From DASQQQ01 sp036390995 (GTDB lineage Bacteria > Actinomycetota > UBA4738 > HRBIN12), in the NCBI GenBank assembly GCA_036390995.1, contig DASWAT010000064.1, forward strand, positions 23,252-87,251: a stretch of 64,000 bases of DNA, written 5' to 3'. Below the pieces are notes generated by a model. It had not been told where the DNA came from, did not search any database, and worked only from the letters and a program-made list of their open reading frames with translations. Made by a program: the position numbers and the translations under genes. Shown here piece after piece: positions 42,109 through 51,286 of this stretch. Positions within the stretch are counted from its first letter, which is position 1. Each line of letters starts with the position of its first letter.

Positions 42109-43493
42109 CCGATCCCGGCGGCGGCGCGACGGACGATCTCGACGCACTCGTCGATCCTGTCCTTGTGCGTGCGGTGCGACAGGATGCACGCCCGGATCGT
42201 GAAGCGGCCGTCGATCACGGTGCTCGACAGGAACACCCGCTTCGACGCGTTGATCGCCTCGAGCAGGCGCCGGTTGGCGGCGTCGGCGCCGCCGGCCAGC
42301 CGGAACGGGACCACCGTGAGGTCCGGCTGCCACGGCAGCTCCAGGGCGGGATCGGCCCCGAGCTCCTCGTAGAGGTGGCGCGCCAGGTCGAGCTTCTCGT
42401 CGAGCGCCTCCCGGAACGCCGAGACCCCGTGGAGCTTCAGCGGGAACCACACGCGGAGGCCGCGGAAGTCGCGCGAGAGCTCGGCCGAGTACTCGGCGAA
42501 GTTCGGGATGTCGGCATCGGCCGCCAGGTCCTGCAGGTACGCGGCCCCCACGAAGTGCGCCTCGCGGAGCTTCGCGCCGTGCCGCACCACCAGCGCGCCG
42601 GTCCCGTACGGCAGGAACATGCCCTTGTGCGGGTCCAGCGTGATCGAGTCGGCGCGCTCGATCCCCGCGAACCGCTCGCGGCCGCGCTCGGTGAGCTGGA
42701 AGAACCCGCCGTACGCGCCGTCCACATGGAGCCACAGGCCCTCGGCCTCGCACACGTCGGCGATCCCGCCGAGCGGGTCGATCGTGCCGGTGTTCGTCGT
42801 GCCGGCCGAGGCCACCACGGCGAACGGCGCGAACCCGGCGCCCCGGTCCTCGGCGATCATCTTCCGCAGCGCGCCGACGTCCATCCGCAGCTCGGGCGTC
42901 GCCGGCACCCGCCGGACGTTCCGCGCCGGGAACCCGGCGAGCATCGCCGCCTTCGTGACCGAGGCGTGGACGTGCTCGCTCACGTACAGCGCGCCGTGCA
43001 GGAAGTCCTCGGGCAGGTGCACGGTGCGCGCCGTGACGATCGCCGAGAGGTTCGCCATCGAGCCGCCGGAGGTGAGCACGCCGCGCGCCTCGGCCGGGAA
43101 GCCGAACAGCTCACAGAGCCATCGCACGACGTTGTTCTCGATCTGGGCGGCGACCGGAGCCTCGCCCCACAGGTTCACGAACCGATCGATCGTGGTGGAC
43201 AGGAGGTCGGCCAGGGAGGATGCGAAGAGCCCTCCCCCGGGGATGTACGCGAGGAACCCGGGGCCCGCGTTGTCGGCCGAGTTGTTCGCGATCGTGTCCA
43301 CGAGTTCGATGAGCGGCGGGAACTCGCCCCCGAGCTCGGACGGCGACTCGCGGTGTCGCCGAGCCACGGCCTCCGCCTCCTCGAACCTCGAGGCCGGCGC
43401 TTCCCCCCGCCCGCGCAGGAACTCGATCACATAGGCGAGCGCGGCCTCGCCCATCTCGCGCATCTGCTCGGGGGACGGATCGAGCGGATACAT
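42105..43493 (-). CDS. PLP-dependent aromatic-amino-acid decarboxylase-like enzyme (paralogue 2)
   Basis: 462-residue group II decarboxylase. The PLP lysine lies in SITLDPHKGMFLPYGTGALVV, the aspartate in WLHVDGAYGGFFQL and the substrate loop region in GPGFLAYIPGGGLFASSLADLL. It is nearer than paralogue 1 to the tryptophan/DOPA decarboxylase pattern. ATG 43493 is preferred because TAGGAT lies seven bases upstream; the in-frame ATG at 43502 overlaps that box. Its stop overlaps the start of a truncated acetyltransferase. Product amine unknown. Confidence 0.86.
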   Translation of the reverse strand: MYPLDPSPEQMREMGEAALAYVIEFLRGRGEAPASRFEEAEAVARRHRESPSELGGEFPPLIELVDTIANNSADNAGPGFLAYIPGGGLFASSLADLLSTTIDRFVNLWGEAPVAAQIENNVVRWLCELFGFPAEARGVLTSGGSMANLSAIVTARTVHLPEDFLHGALYVSEHVHASVTKAAMLAGFPARNVRRVPATPELRMDVGALRKMIAEDRGAGFAPFAVVASAGTTNTGTIDPLGGIADVCEAEGLWLHVDGAYGGFFQLTERGRERFAGIERADSITLDPHKGMFLPYGTGALVVRHGAKLREAHFVGAAYLQDLAADADIPNFAEYSAELSRDFRGLRVWFPLKLHGVSAFREALDEKLDLARHLYEELGADPALELPWQPDLTVVPFRLAGGADAANRRLLEAINASKRVFLSSTVIDGRFTIRACILSHRTHKDRIDECVEIVRRAAAGIG

Positions 43494-43500
43494 AGCGCCC

Positions 43501-43506
43501 ATCCTA
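43501..43506 (-). promoter_or_regulatory. -10 box TAGGAT of decarboxylase paralogue 2
   Basis: On the minus strand TAGGAT ends seven bases before ATG 43493. The upstream alternative ATG lies within the box and is therefore unlikely to be used. Confidence 0.45.
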
Positions 43507-43537
43507 CCGAGCCCTCGTCGGGGGCCGTGACGGACCG

Positions 43538-43819
43538 TCAGGCAAGGCGGTGCCGCATCCAGATGTTCGGCTCGACGTACACGCACTGGTCCCGCTCGCG
43601 GTCGACGTGCACGGGAACGAGCGCGCCGGGGGCCAGCACGGCGTCGGACTCCTCCTCGAACAGGAAGAACTGGAACGGTGCGAACGTGCCCTCGAACAGC
43701 TCGCCCCACAGCTCGTTGCACACGGTGTCGTGGAGCATGAACTCCGGCCATGCCGGACGGACGGTCTCGTCCCACCGCTCGTCCAGGTCCGGCCGCTCGA
43801 CGAGGGAGACGACCTTCAC
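43538..43819 (-). CDS. Internally deleted GNAT-like protein
   Basis: 93 residues. The first 50 (VKVVSLVERPDLDERWDE, then WPEFMLHDTVCNELWG and FQFFLFEEES) resemble the start of a larger GNAT acetyltransferase group. The last 30 (VLAPGALVPVHVDRERD, then VEPNIWMRHRL) resemble its very end. From my recall of the family, some 150 residues including the acetyl-CoA site are missing, so this looks like an in-frame internal deletion product. GTG 43819 overlaps the DUF2277 stop (GTGA). A free-standing role cannot be excluded. Confidence 0.62.
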   Translation of the reverse strand: MKVVSLVERPDLDERWDETVRPAWPEFMLHDTVCNELWGELFEGTFAPFQFFLFEEESDAVLAPGALVPVHVDRERDQCVYVEPNIWMRHRLA

Positions 43820-44031
43820 GGGCGCGGCGCGGGCCGAGCAACGACCGTGAGGAGCCTCCGGGACGCTTCGGCCACCTCGTCGACGGCCGCATCGAAGGCT
43901 TCCGCGTTGCGCTTGGAGGGCGCGCGATACCCGCTCACCTTCCGGACGAACTGGAGCGCGGCCTCTCGGATCTCGTCCTCGGTCGCGATCTCGCCATCCG
44001 GGCTTCGAAGACGCTTGATGCTCCTGCACAT
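43816..44031 (-). CDS. DUF2277 family protein
   Basis: 71-residue helical protein matching DUF2277: it opens MCRSIKRLRS, continues TEDEIREAALQFVRKVSGYRAPSKRN and ends with a helix of alternating acidic residues. Function unknown. It is coupled to the shortened GNAT-like gene by a 4-base overlap; complete homologous pairs may form an operon elsewhere. Confidence 0.84.
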   Translation of the reverse strand: MCRSIKRLRSPDGEIATEDEIREAALQFVRKVSGYRAPSKRNAEAFDAAVDEVAEASRRLLTVVARPAPRP

Positions 44032-44103
44032 GTCGCGATGCTACCCATCACGCGAGCACTACGTCGCGACGGAGCCACCGCGCGACGTCATGGATGGTCA
44101 CGT

Positions 44104-45750
44104 TCAGGAGGCGGGGCTCCGCAACGACCGCCCGGCGGTGACGCCGGTCGGCTCGCCGTCGGCCACGGCCACCCGACCGTTCACGACGACCCAGTCGACG
44201 CCCTCGGGGAAGTCGTGCGGGTAATGCTCCGTGATGGGGTCGTGGGGGAACAGGTTCGTGGCCCGGTCGCGGACCCGCTCGAGGTCGAGCACGACGAGGT
44301 CCGCGGCCATCCCGGGCGCGATCGCGCCGCGATCGGTCAAGCCCAGGCGGCTCGCGGGCATCCAGGTCATCTTGCGCACGGCCTCCTCCACGGTGAGCAC
44401 CGGCTCGTTCACCACGAAGCGCTCGAGGATGCCTGGGAACTCGCCGTAGCTGCACGGCATGTACGGCGGAGGATCGGCGACGTTCGCGCCGCGCGGCATG
44501 ACCCAGCCGTCGGAGCAGAGCATCACCATCGGATGGCGCATGAGCGCCTTCACCACGTCGAGCTCGATGTAGTCGAACAGCCCCATCGCGGCGCCGCGGC
44601 TCGCGACGATGCGGTCGAGGTAGGCGGTCCACCCGTCGGTCCCCTCCCGCTCCGCGATCTGGGCGATCGTCCGCCCCGCGTCCCCGTCCGCGCCGGGACC
44701 CGGCAGGAGCCACACGCGGTCCCACGCCCGATGCTTGAGCAGCCCCACCGGCCCGTACGCCGGCCGGCGATCATCGGTCGTCTCGGCGATCAGCTCACGC
44801 CGCCGCTCGGGTGAGCCCAGGAGCGCCATCAGGTCGTCCGGCGAAAGCTCGTGCGTCCACTGCGGCAGGCCGTACCGGAGATCCCATCCCAGGTCCGTGT
44901 GACCGTCGTTGTCGACCGCGACGTCGAGACCGCGAGCGCGAGCGTTCTCCCACAGTCGCATCACGTCGGGAAGCAGATGGGTGCCGCCGTGCTTCGGCGC
45001 GTTGTGGCTGATCTGGATGCGGCACCCGGAGCGCTCGCCGATCTCGATGCACTCGCGGACGGCGTCTGCCACGGTCTCGCGCTCACCCCGGATGTGGCTG
45101 GCGTACAGCCCGCCGTGGCTCGCGACGACCTCCGCGAGCGCGACGATCTCGTCGGTGTCCCCGAAGCAGCCCGGCGGGTAGACGAGCCCGGTCGACATGC
45201 CGAACGCGCCGGCGCGCATGGCCTCCTCCACGTGGCCCCGCATCCGGTCGAGCTCCTCGGCCGCGGGCGGACGCTGCTCGTAGCCCAGCACCGCAAGACG
45301 CACCGACCCGTGGCCGACCAGTGGAACGACGTTCACACCGACGCCGGCACGCTCGACGGCGTCCAGGTACTCCCCGAACGTGGACCATGCGTACGGCACG
45401 GGATGCCCGTAGTCGGGGAAGCTCTGCTCGGCCAGGTGCCGGGTTCCCTCTGCCACCGGTGCCGGAGAGACCCCGCAGTTGCCGGTGACGTGCGTGGTCA
45501 TCCCCTGCCGGACCGCGTTCTCCGCGGTCGGGTCCTGCAGGATCCCGATGTCGCTGTGGGTGTGGATGTCGACGAAGCCCGGACAGACGTACCGGCCCTC
45601 GGCCCGGACCACGCGGGCGGCATCGGCCGGTTCGAGCGCGCCCACCGCGACGATCCGGTCCCCCACGATCCCGACGTCCCCGGGCCGCCACGGGCTCCCG
45701 GTCCCGTCGACGATCCGGCCGCCCCGGATCAGCAGGTCGAACGCAGGCAC
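44104..45750 (-). CDS. N-acyl-D-amino-acid deacylase / amidohydrolase
   Basis: 548-residue metal-dependent hydrolase of the D-aminoacylase group. The N-terminal beta-sandwich starts FDLLIRGGRIVDGTGSPW. The metal site shows CPGFVDIHTHSD, the cysteine/glycine-rich VTGNCGVSPAP loop, SHIRGE with a histidine, and an ISHNAPKH segment. The final aspartate is probably in MLCSDGWVM. It should remove acyl groups from D-amino acids or hydrolyse a related imide. GTG 45750 is leaderless and divergent from the helicase gene. Confidence 0.84.
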   Translation of the reverse strand: MPAFDLLIRGGRIVDGTGSPWRPGDVGIVGDRIVAVGALEPADAARVVRAEGRYVCPGFVDIHTHSDIGILQDPTAENAVRQGMTTHVTGNCGVSPAPVAEGTRHLAEQSFPDYGHPVPYAWSTFGEYLDAVERAGVGVNVVPLVGHGSVRLAVLGYEQRPPAAEELDRMRGHVEEAMRAGAFGMSTGLVYPPGCFGDTDEIVALAEVVASHGGLYASHIRGERETVADAVRECIEIGERSGCRIQISHNAPKHGGTHLLPDVMRLWENARARGLDVAVDNDGHTDLGWDLRYGLPQWTHELSPDDLMALLGSPERRRELIAETTDDRRPAYGPVGLLKHRAWDRVWLLPGPGADGDAGRTIAQIAEREGTDGWTAYLDRIVASRGAAMGLFDYIELDVVKALMRHPMVMLCSDGWVMPRGANVADPPPYMPCSYGEFPGILERFVVNEPVLTVEEAVRKMTWMPASRLGLTDRGAIAPGMAADLVVLDLERVRDRATNLFPHDPITEHYPHDFPEGVDWVVVNGRVAVADGEPTGVTAGRSLRSPAS

Positions 45751-45756
45751 GCCGGG

Positions 45757-45812
45757 AGCTTACGGGTCCCCGCGACCTCGTGCTTGCCCCCGCTCCGATC
45801 CCCGATTACCAT
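45757..45812. promoter_or_regulatory. Divergent leaderless promoters of deacylase and helicase
   Basis: For the minus gene TAAGCT (45762-45757) lies six bases before GTG 45750. For the plus gene TACCAT (45807-45812) lies ten bases before ATG 45823. No ribosome sites are seen for either gene. Confidence 0.45.
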
Positions 45813-45822
45813 CGTCGAACGC

Positions 45823-47889
45823 ATGTTCGATGCCTTCGCTGCCTTGAACCCGGCCCAACGCGAGGCCGTGGAGCACGTCGACGGTCCTCTGCTCGTCGTG
45901 GCCGGCGCCGGGAGCGGTAAGACGTGGACGCTCGCATGCCGCGTGGCGCGACTGGTCGAGCACGGCGTGAAGCCAGAACGGATCCTCTTGCTGACGTTCA
46001 CCCGCAGGGCGGCGCGCGAGATGCTGAGCCGCGCCGAGCGGCTGACCGGCCGGCTGCCGCTCGGGCGCGTGTGGGGTGGCACGTTCCATGCCACCGCGAA
46101 CCGCCTGCTGCGCCTGCAGGGACGTGCGGTGGGCGTGCCGCCCGACTTCACCGTGCTCGATCGCACCGACACCGCCGACCTCATGGACCTGATCCGGGGC
46201 GAGCTCGGCCTGGGCCAGGGCACGCGGCGCTTCCCGCGCAAGGAGACCCTCGCCGACGTCTACTCGCGCACCGCGAACGCCGAAGAGAAGCTGCCGCAGG
46301 TCCTCGAGCGCGACTTCCCGTGGTGCGCCGACGAGCTCGATGGCATCCGCGCCGTCTTCGAGGGGTACACCCGACGCAAGCGTGCGCAGCGGTGCCTGGA
46401 CTACGACGATCTCCTCCTCTTCTGGCGCGCACTCGCCGCGTCCCCGGCCGGCCCTCGCGTGGCCGCGATGTTCGACCACGTCCTCGTGGACGAGTACCAG
46501 GACACGAACGCCCTCCAGGCCGACATCCTGGCCGCGCTGAAGCCCGACGGGCGGGGGCTCATGGTGGTGGGCGACGACGCGCAGGCCATCTACGCGTTCC
46601 GGGCAGCGACGGTCCGCAACATCCTCGAGTTCCCCCAGCGCTTCCCCGGCACCACCATCGTGCGTCTCGAGCAGAACTACCGCTCCACGCAGCCGATCCT
46701 CGACGCCACGAACGCGGTGATCGCGCTGTCGTCCCAGCGGCACGAGAAGACGCTCTGGTCCGAGCGGGCGGACGGACCCCGGCCGCTGCTGCTCACCTGT
46801 CTGGACGAATCCGACCAATCCGACGCCGTGTGCCGCGCCGTGCTCGAGCATCGCGAGCGCGGCGTTCTGCTCAAGGACCAGGCGGTACTGTTCAGGGCCG
46901 CGCACCACAGCGACCTGCTCGAGGTCGAGCTGTCCCGGCGGAACATCCCGTTCGTGAAGTACGGAGGGCTCGCCTTCATGGAGTCGGCGCACGTGAAGGA
47001 TGCGCTCGCGGTGTTACGCCTGCTCGACAACCCGCGCGACGAGGTCAGCTGGTTCCGGGTCCTGCAGCTGCTCGACGGCGTGGGGCCGGCCACGGCACGT
47101 CGGCTGATGGGCGAGGTCGGCGTGACCGGCGCCGCCACAGGAACCGATGGAATCGAGAGCCCTTCACCACTGACCCGCCTGCTCGAGACCGACCTCTCGG
47201 TCCCCGCCGAGGCGCGCTCGGAGCTCGACGAGCTGCGCGGCGTGACCCGCGACTGCGCCGATGATATCCCCCTTGCGGTGCAGCTCGAGCGGGTCCGCCG
47301 GTTCCTCGAACCGATCTTGGTGCGGCGGTACGACAACGCCGACGTCCGCCTCCGCGACCTCGAGCAGCTCGAGCAGCTCGCGTCGGCCTATCCCACGCGG
47401 GAGCGGTTCGTCACCGACCTCACGCTGGACCCGCCGTCGGCCACCGGCGACCTGGCCGGGCCGCCGCTGCTGGACGAGGATCACCTCGTGCTCTCCACGA
47501 TCCATTCGGCCAAGGGCGGCGAGTGGGACGTGGTCCACGTGATCCACGCCGCCGACGGCATGATCCCCTCGGACATGGCCACCGGCGACGACGCCCAGAT
47601 CGAGGAGGAGCGCCGTTTGTTCTACGTCGCGCTCACCCGGGCCCGCGACGAGCTCCGCGTGTACGTCCCGCTCCGGTACCACCGGCGGAACCGGGGCCGA
47701 GAGGACCGGCACCTCCACGCCCAGCTGACGCGGTTCCTGCCCGAGGGCGTCATCGAACGCTTCGACCGGTGCGCCTCGTACTCCGACCCGCAGGCCGGCG
47801 ACGCTGCCCCGTCCACGGCCGACGGCGAGGGTGAGCCGGCCGAGATGGAAACGGTCGACCGGTTCCTGGCCGGCTTGTGGGCAAGCTAG
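45823..47889 (+). CDS. UvrD/PcrA-like ATP-dependent DNA helicase
   Basis: 688-residue superfamily 1A helicase, translocating 3' to 5' on DNA. Motif Q is LNPAQREAVEH, motif I AGAGSGKT, motif II VDEYQDTN, motif III GDDAQAIYAFRAA, motif IV QNYRSTQPI, motif V STIHSAKGGEWDVV and motif VI EERRLFYVALTRA. Motifs are complete. The C-terminal PcrA/UvrD extension that contacts UvrB or RNA polymerase is short here. ATG 45823 is chosen from the domain start; the longer open frame from 44851 is a shadow of the deacylase gene. It ends in a palindrome shared with the convergent transglutaminase gene. Confidence 0.9.
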   Translation: MFDAFAALNPAQREAVEHVDGPLLVVAGAGSGKTWTLACRVARLVEHGVKPERILLLTFTRRAAREMLSRAERLTGRLPLGRVWGGTFHATANRLLRLQGRAVGVPPDFTVLDRTDTADLMDLIRGELGLGQGTRRFPRKETLADVYSRTANAEEKLPQVLERDFPWCADELDGIRAVFEGYTRRKRAQRCLDYDDLLLFWRALAASPAGPRVAAMFDHVLVDEYQDTNALQADILAALKPDGRGLMVVGDDAQAIYAFRAATVRNILEFPQRFPGTTIVRLEQNYRSTQPILDATNAVIALSSQRHEKTLWSERADGPRPLLLTCLDESDQSDAVCRAVLEHRERGVLLKDQAVLFRAAHHSDLLEVELSRRNIPFVKYGGLAFMESAHVKDALAVLRLLDNPRDEVSWFRVLQLLDGVGPATARRLMGEVGVTGAATGTDGIESPSPLTRLLETDLSVPAEARSELDELRGVTRDCADDIPLAVQLERVRRFLEPILVRRYDNADVRLRDLEQLEQLASAYPTRERFVTDLTLDPPSATGDLAGPPLLDEDHLVLSTIHSAKGGEWDVVHVIHAADGMIPSDMATGDDAQIEEERRLFYVALTRARDELRVYVPLRYHRRNRGREDRHLHAQLTRFLPEGVIERFDRCASYSDPQAGDAAPSTADGEGEPAEMETVDRFLAGLWAS

Positions 47890-47906
47890 TCTGGACCAGA
47901 CTAGCT
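47884..47906. terminator. Perfect palindrome acting as bidirectional terminator and double stop
   Basis: AGCTAGTCTGG (47884-47894), one base, then CCAGACTAGCT (47896-47906): an 11-base-pair perfect dyad. It contains the TAG stop of the helicase on the plus strand and the TAG stop of the transglutaminase on the minus strand. Base composition is lower in GC than its surroundings. Confidence 0.65.
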
Positions 47907-50075
47907 GGGCCGTGCCAGCCGCTCGTGCACCCGCGCCGCGGCGGCCAGCGCGTCCGCCGCCTGTTCCGGGGGAAGGTCCACCCCCGAGAACCGCTCCCAC
48001 TCGAACGCGCGGACCACGGCCTCTGCGTCCGGAACCGCTTCCTGCACGAGGATCCCCTCGCGGCGAACGCCGGTGAGGAACTCCTCGGGCGTCTCATGGT
48101 CGCGCCGCGCGCGGCCCTCTTCCGCCAGCGCCCGGGACAGCGTCACGAACGCCGCGGCCGCACCGGTGGGCGACGGTCCTTGCCCCCGGACGCGCTTCCG
48201 CCGGCGGGCGAGCACGCCGATCGCGATCAGCCCGCCGAGTCCCGCCACCGCCACCGGCCACGCCGCCAGCACTCCCTGGGCGGCGGTCGCGATCGCTCGC
48301 CCCGCGGCGCGCCCTGCGGCCCTGACCGGCTCGGGCGTGATCGACGCCAGGAACCGGCCGACCGCTCGGATGACCTCCGGCGCGATGAACCTGCCGCCGA
48401 GCCCCGGGTCCGCCGGCGGCACCCCGAACGTCGGGTCGTAGGGCACCCACCCGATGCCGGGGTACAAGACCTCCACCCACGCGTGGGCGTCGGCCTCGCG
48501 GACTTCGTAGTAGCCGGTGAACGGGTTCCGCTCCCCCGGCCCGAACCCCGTCACCAGGCGCGTGGGGATGCCCTCGGCCCGCAGCAGCACCGCCATCGCG
48601 CTCGCGATGTGTTCACAGAAACCCTCGCGCTCGTCGAACAGGAACCAGTCCACGGCATCCACGCCGGGGGGCTGGCGGGGGACGTCGAGGTTGTAGGTCG
48701 TGTTGCGCTGCAGCCATCGCTGCACCGCCATGACCTTGTCGTAGGTCGTGACCGCCCCCCCGGTGATCCGATCCGCGAGCGCCACGTCTCGCTCCGGCAG
48801 GTCGTTCGGCAGCTGCGTGTACCGCCGTACCGCTGCGGCATCGTACGTGCCGATCGCTCCCCGCAGGATCGCCGGAGTGGTCACCGGCACCTGCGACACG
48901 ACCGAGTAGACCATCCCGTCTTCGAGGTAGATCGGCGACCGGAGCGATCCGTACGCGTCGATCGAGAGGTTCGCGGTGGGGAAGAAGACCTGCTCGGGAG
49001 CGAACGCGGAGAACACGATGTTCGGCTCCCGCCCCGCCACGTAGAACGTCGTCACGATGCGCCGCGTCGGCGCGCCGAACCCCTCGGCCGGTGCGGGGAT
49101 CGCGAAGCTCTGGTCGATGGAGTCCTGCCCGATCGTCTGCGTCTGCGTGTCCGACGCCGTCCACGCGGTCCCGTCGAACGTGTCGTAGACCTGTCCCCGC
49201 CACAGCGCCGCCTGCGGGGTCCGCACGCGCATCACGATGCGATCCGACAGCCGTCCGCGGGCGCGCAGGTCCACGGTGGAGCCGAACCCCGGGTATGCGG
49301 TCGGGGCGAAGTCCACCACCGGACCGCCGGGCCCCGCCGACGCCGGCAGGCCGGGGTTCAGCACCTGCCCCGCGAACCCCTCGACCGCAACGGCGTTGCG
49401 AACGGCGAACGGCGGCAGCCGGACGAACGCACCGGGGAGCCGGGGCAGGACCAGGAACACGGCCGAGACGGCCGTGAGCGTCGCGGCCGTCGCGGCCACC
49501 AGCGATCGGCCGAACGCCGGCGCGGCGCCGCCCCGTTCCCGGAACCGCCGGACGAACGCCGGCTCGGCCACCTCGTGCGTCGCCGGCCGCTGCGAGAGGT
49601 ACAGCCACGCCCCCGCCAGCGCGGTCCACGGGACCAGGAAGACCAGGAAGCCGGTGCCGAAGGACAGGGCGCCGGCCTCGGCCATCAGGATGAGGCTCGA
49701 GACCACGGAGAAAGCCAGGTCGCGCCGGCGCGGAACGTCGAACGAGTGCAGGACCTGCACCCACACGAACAACGAGGCGAGCGGGATCCGGGCCTCGTCC
49801 ACGGTCTCGGCGAACCGAACGCCCTGCAGGAACGACCCGAGCGCGGCGAGCAGCCCGACGGCCAGCACCACCTTCGTCGCGACGTTCGCCTTCCGGCGCT
49901 GGACGTACGAGAAGACGTAGCCCGCCGGCACGAGCAACAGCCCCCCGACCGAGGTGAACGCGTCCGTGGCCCTCTGGGCGACGACGGCGACCAGGGCGAC
50001 CATCACCAGCGCCCCCACGATCGCGCGGAGCGGGATCGAGTCCTCCGGCGGCTCCTTCGGACGCCGGGGCCTCAC
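47901..50075 (-). CDS. Transglutaminase-like membrane protein (TgpA type) with DUF4129
   Basis: 724 residues. About six N-terminal membrane helices (DUF3488-like, residues 20-200) are followed by a long outer region holding a transglutaminase core: catalytic cysteine in EGFCEHIASAMAVLLR, histidine in ADAHAWVEVLYPG and aspartate in WVPYDPTFG. Then comes a last membrane helix and a DUF4129 tail (HETPEEFLTGVRREG). GTG 50075 overlaps the DUF58 stop (GTGA). Third gene of the second MoxR operon. Possibly remodels or crosslinks envelope proteins; substrate unknown. Confidence 0.87.
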   Translation of the reverse strand: MRPRRPKEPPEDSIPLRAIVGALVMVALVAVVAQRATDAFTSVGGLLLVPAGYVFSYVQRRKANVATKVVLAVGLLAALGSFLQGVRFAETVDEARIPLASLFVWVQVLHSFDVPRRRDLAFSVVSSLILMAEAGALSFGTGFLVFLVPWTALAGAWLYLSQRPATHEVAEPAFVRRFRERGGAAPAFGRSLVAATAATLTAVSAVFLVLPRLPGAFVRLPPFAVRNAVAVEGFAGQVLNPGLPASAGPGGPVVDFAPTAYPGFGSTVDLRARGRLSDRIVMRVRTPQAALWRGQVYDTFDGTAWTASDTQTQTIGQDSIDQSFAIPAPAEGFGAPTRRIVTTFYVAGREPNIVFSAFAPEQVFFPTANLSIDAYGSLRSPIYLEDGMVYSVVSQVPVTTPAILRGAIGTYDAAAVRRYTQLPNDLPERDVALADRITGGAVTTYDKVMAVQRWLQRNTTYNLDVPRQPPGVDAVDWFLFDEREGFCEHIASAMAVLLRAEGIPTRLVTGFGPGERNPFTGYYEVREADAHAWVEVLYPGIGWVPYDPTFGVPPADPGLGGRFIAPEVIRAVGRFLASITPEPVRAAGRAAGRAIATAAQGVLAAWPVAVAGLGGLIAIGVLARRRKRVRGQGPSPTGAAAAFVTLSRALAEEGRARRDHETPEEFLTGVRREGILVQEAVPDAEAVVRAFEWERFSGVDLPPEQAADALAAAARVHERLARPS

Positions 50076-51286
50076 GACGCCAGCACGGTCGGTCGTGCCA
50101 GACACGCGGCCAGGTCCTCCTTCGCTCGGACTCGGTAGACGGCGACACCGCGGGCCAACAGCCCCTCCGCCAGCCGATCGGCCTCCCGCTCGGACATCAC
50201 CGGCGCCCGGCGGTCGGCCGGAAAGCCGTGGGCCTCGATCAGCGCCGCGGCCACCCTCGGCGCCACGGCCTGCACGGCGGCAACGGCATCGGGGAGACCG
50301 GCGTTCGCACGCCATGTCGGCACGGCCAGCAGCACCGTCTGCACCCCGCGCAGCCTGGCTCCCAGCTCGGGAAGCATCTGCGCGAGGGCCAGACCGCCGA
50401 ACGCCGGGAGCTCGGCCAGCCACTCCAGCAGGTGCGGCGGTTCCGCCCGCATCAGCGCGTCGACCGAGCCCTCACGCGCGGCGAGCAGCCGCACCCCGTG
50501 CCCGCGGCCGAGGGCCGAGAAGGCCACCGACGCGGCGACCGAGCAGGCCGTGTCGAGCGGCGTCTCCTCCTCGCCCGCGTCGGCGAGCGTGTCCACGACG
50601 ATGGCCAGCCGGCGCGTGTGTTCCTGCTCGAACTCCCGGACCATCACCTGGCCGTGGCGGGCCGTCGACGGCCAGTGGACGTGCCGCATGCTGTCTCCCA
50701 CCCGGTACTCGCGGATCCCCAGATACTCCGGACCCGTGCCCCGGCGCGGGGCGCTGTGGATGGCGTGCTCCGGCGTCGGAGACGCGTCCACCAGCGGCGT
50801 CGAGGGCAGCCGCACCAGGGCCGGCAGCACCAGCGTCCGCCCCGGGACCTCGAGCCGCCGCCGGCTCTCCGCGACGCCGAACGGCGCGGCCGACCGGATC
50901 CGAACCGGCGTGTCCTCCTGCAGACCCCGGCGGGCCGCACGCCGCACGGTCCCGATCACCACCCGCTCGCCCGGTGCGAGCGGCGGAACGCTCACCCGTG
51001 CGTTCGCGACGTGCGTATCCTCGACCTCGAGGCCGAGCTTCACGCCGCGGCCCCGGTTCGCCACGATCACCTCCACGAGGACGTCGTCGCCCTGCGAGGC
51101 CTCGGACGGCGACCGCCGCTCCACCTGCAGGCCGCGCACCATCCGACGAGGAAGCAGCAGGCCGACGAGCGCGGCCCCGAGCAGGATCGAGGCCAGCACC
51201 AGCAGCCACCCGGCCTGGACGCTCGTCCCCACGACGAACAGGAGTCCCGCGCCGACCACCATCGCGGCAGCGCGGCGGCGGGGCAT
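50072..51286 (-). CDS. DUF58 domain protein (second MoxR operon)
   Basis: About 404 residues. Two N-terminal membrane helices (residues 8-45) precede a beta-rich domain and the DUF58 signature in REYRVGDSMRHVHWPSTARHG, followed by a vWA-like region. ATG 51286 overlaps the MoxR stop (TGATG); GTG 51289 is a one-codon-longer alternative. Downstream it overlaps the transglutaminase gene, so the three are coupled in the order MoxR, DUF58, transglutaminase. The protein is more complete in its signature than the DUF58 paralogue at 2139. Confidence 0.87.
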   Translation of the reverse strand: MPRRRAAAMVVGAGLLFVVGTSVQAGWLLVLASILLGAALVGLLLPRRMVRGLQVERRSPSEASQGDDVLVEVIVANRGRGVKLGLEVEDTHVANARVSVPPLAPGERVVIGTVRRAARRGLQEDTPVRIRSAAPFGVAESRRRLEVPGRTLVLPALVRLPSTPLVDASPTPEHAIHSAPRRGTGPEYLGIREYRVGDSMRHVHWPSTARHGQVMVREFEQEHTRRLAIVVDTLADAGEEETPLDTACSVAASVAFSALGRGHGVRLLAAREGSVDALMRAEPPHLLEWLAELPAFGGLALAQMLPELGARLRGVQTVLLAVPTWRANAGLPDAVAAVQAVAPRVAAALIEAHGFPADRRAPVMSEREADRLAEGLLARGVAVYRVRAKEDLAACLARPTVLAS

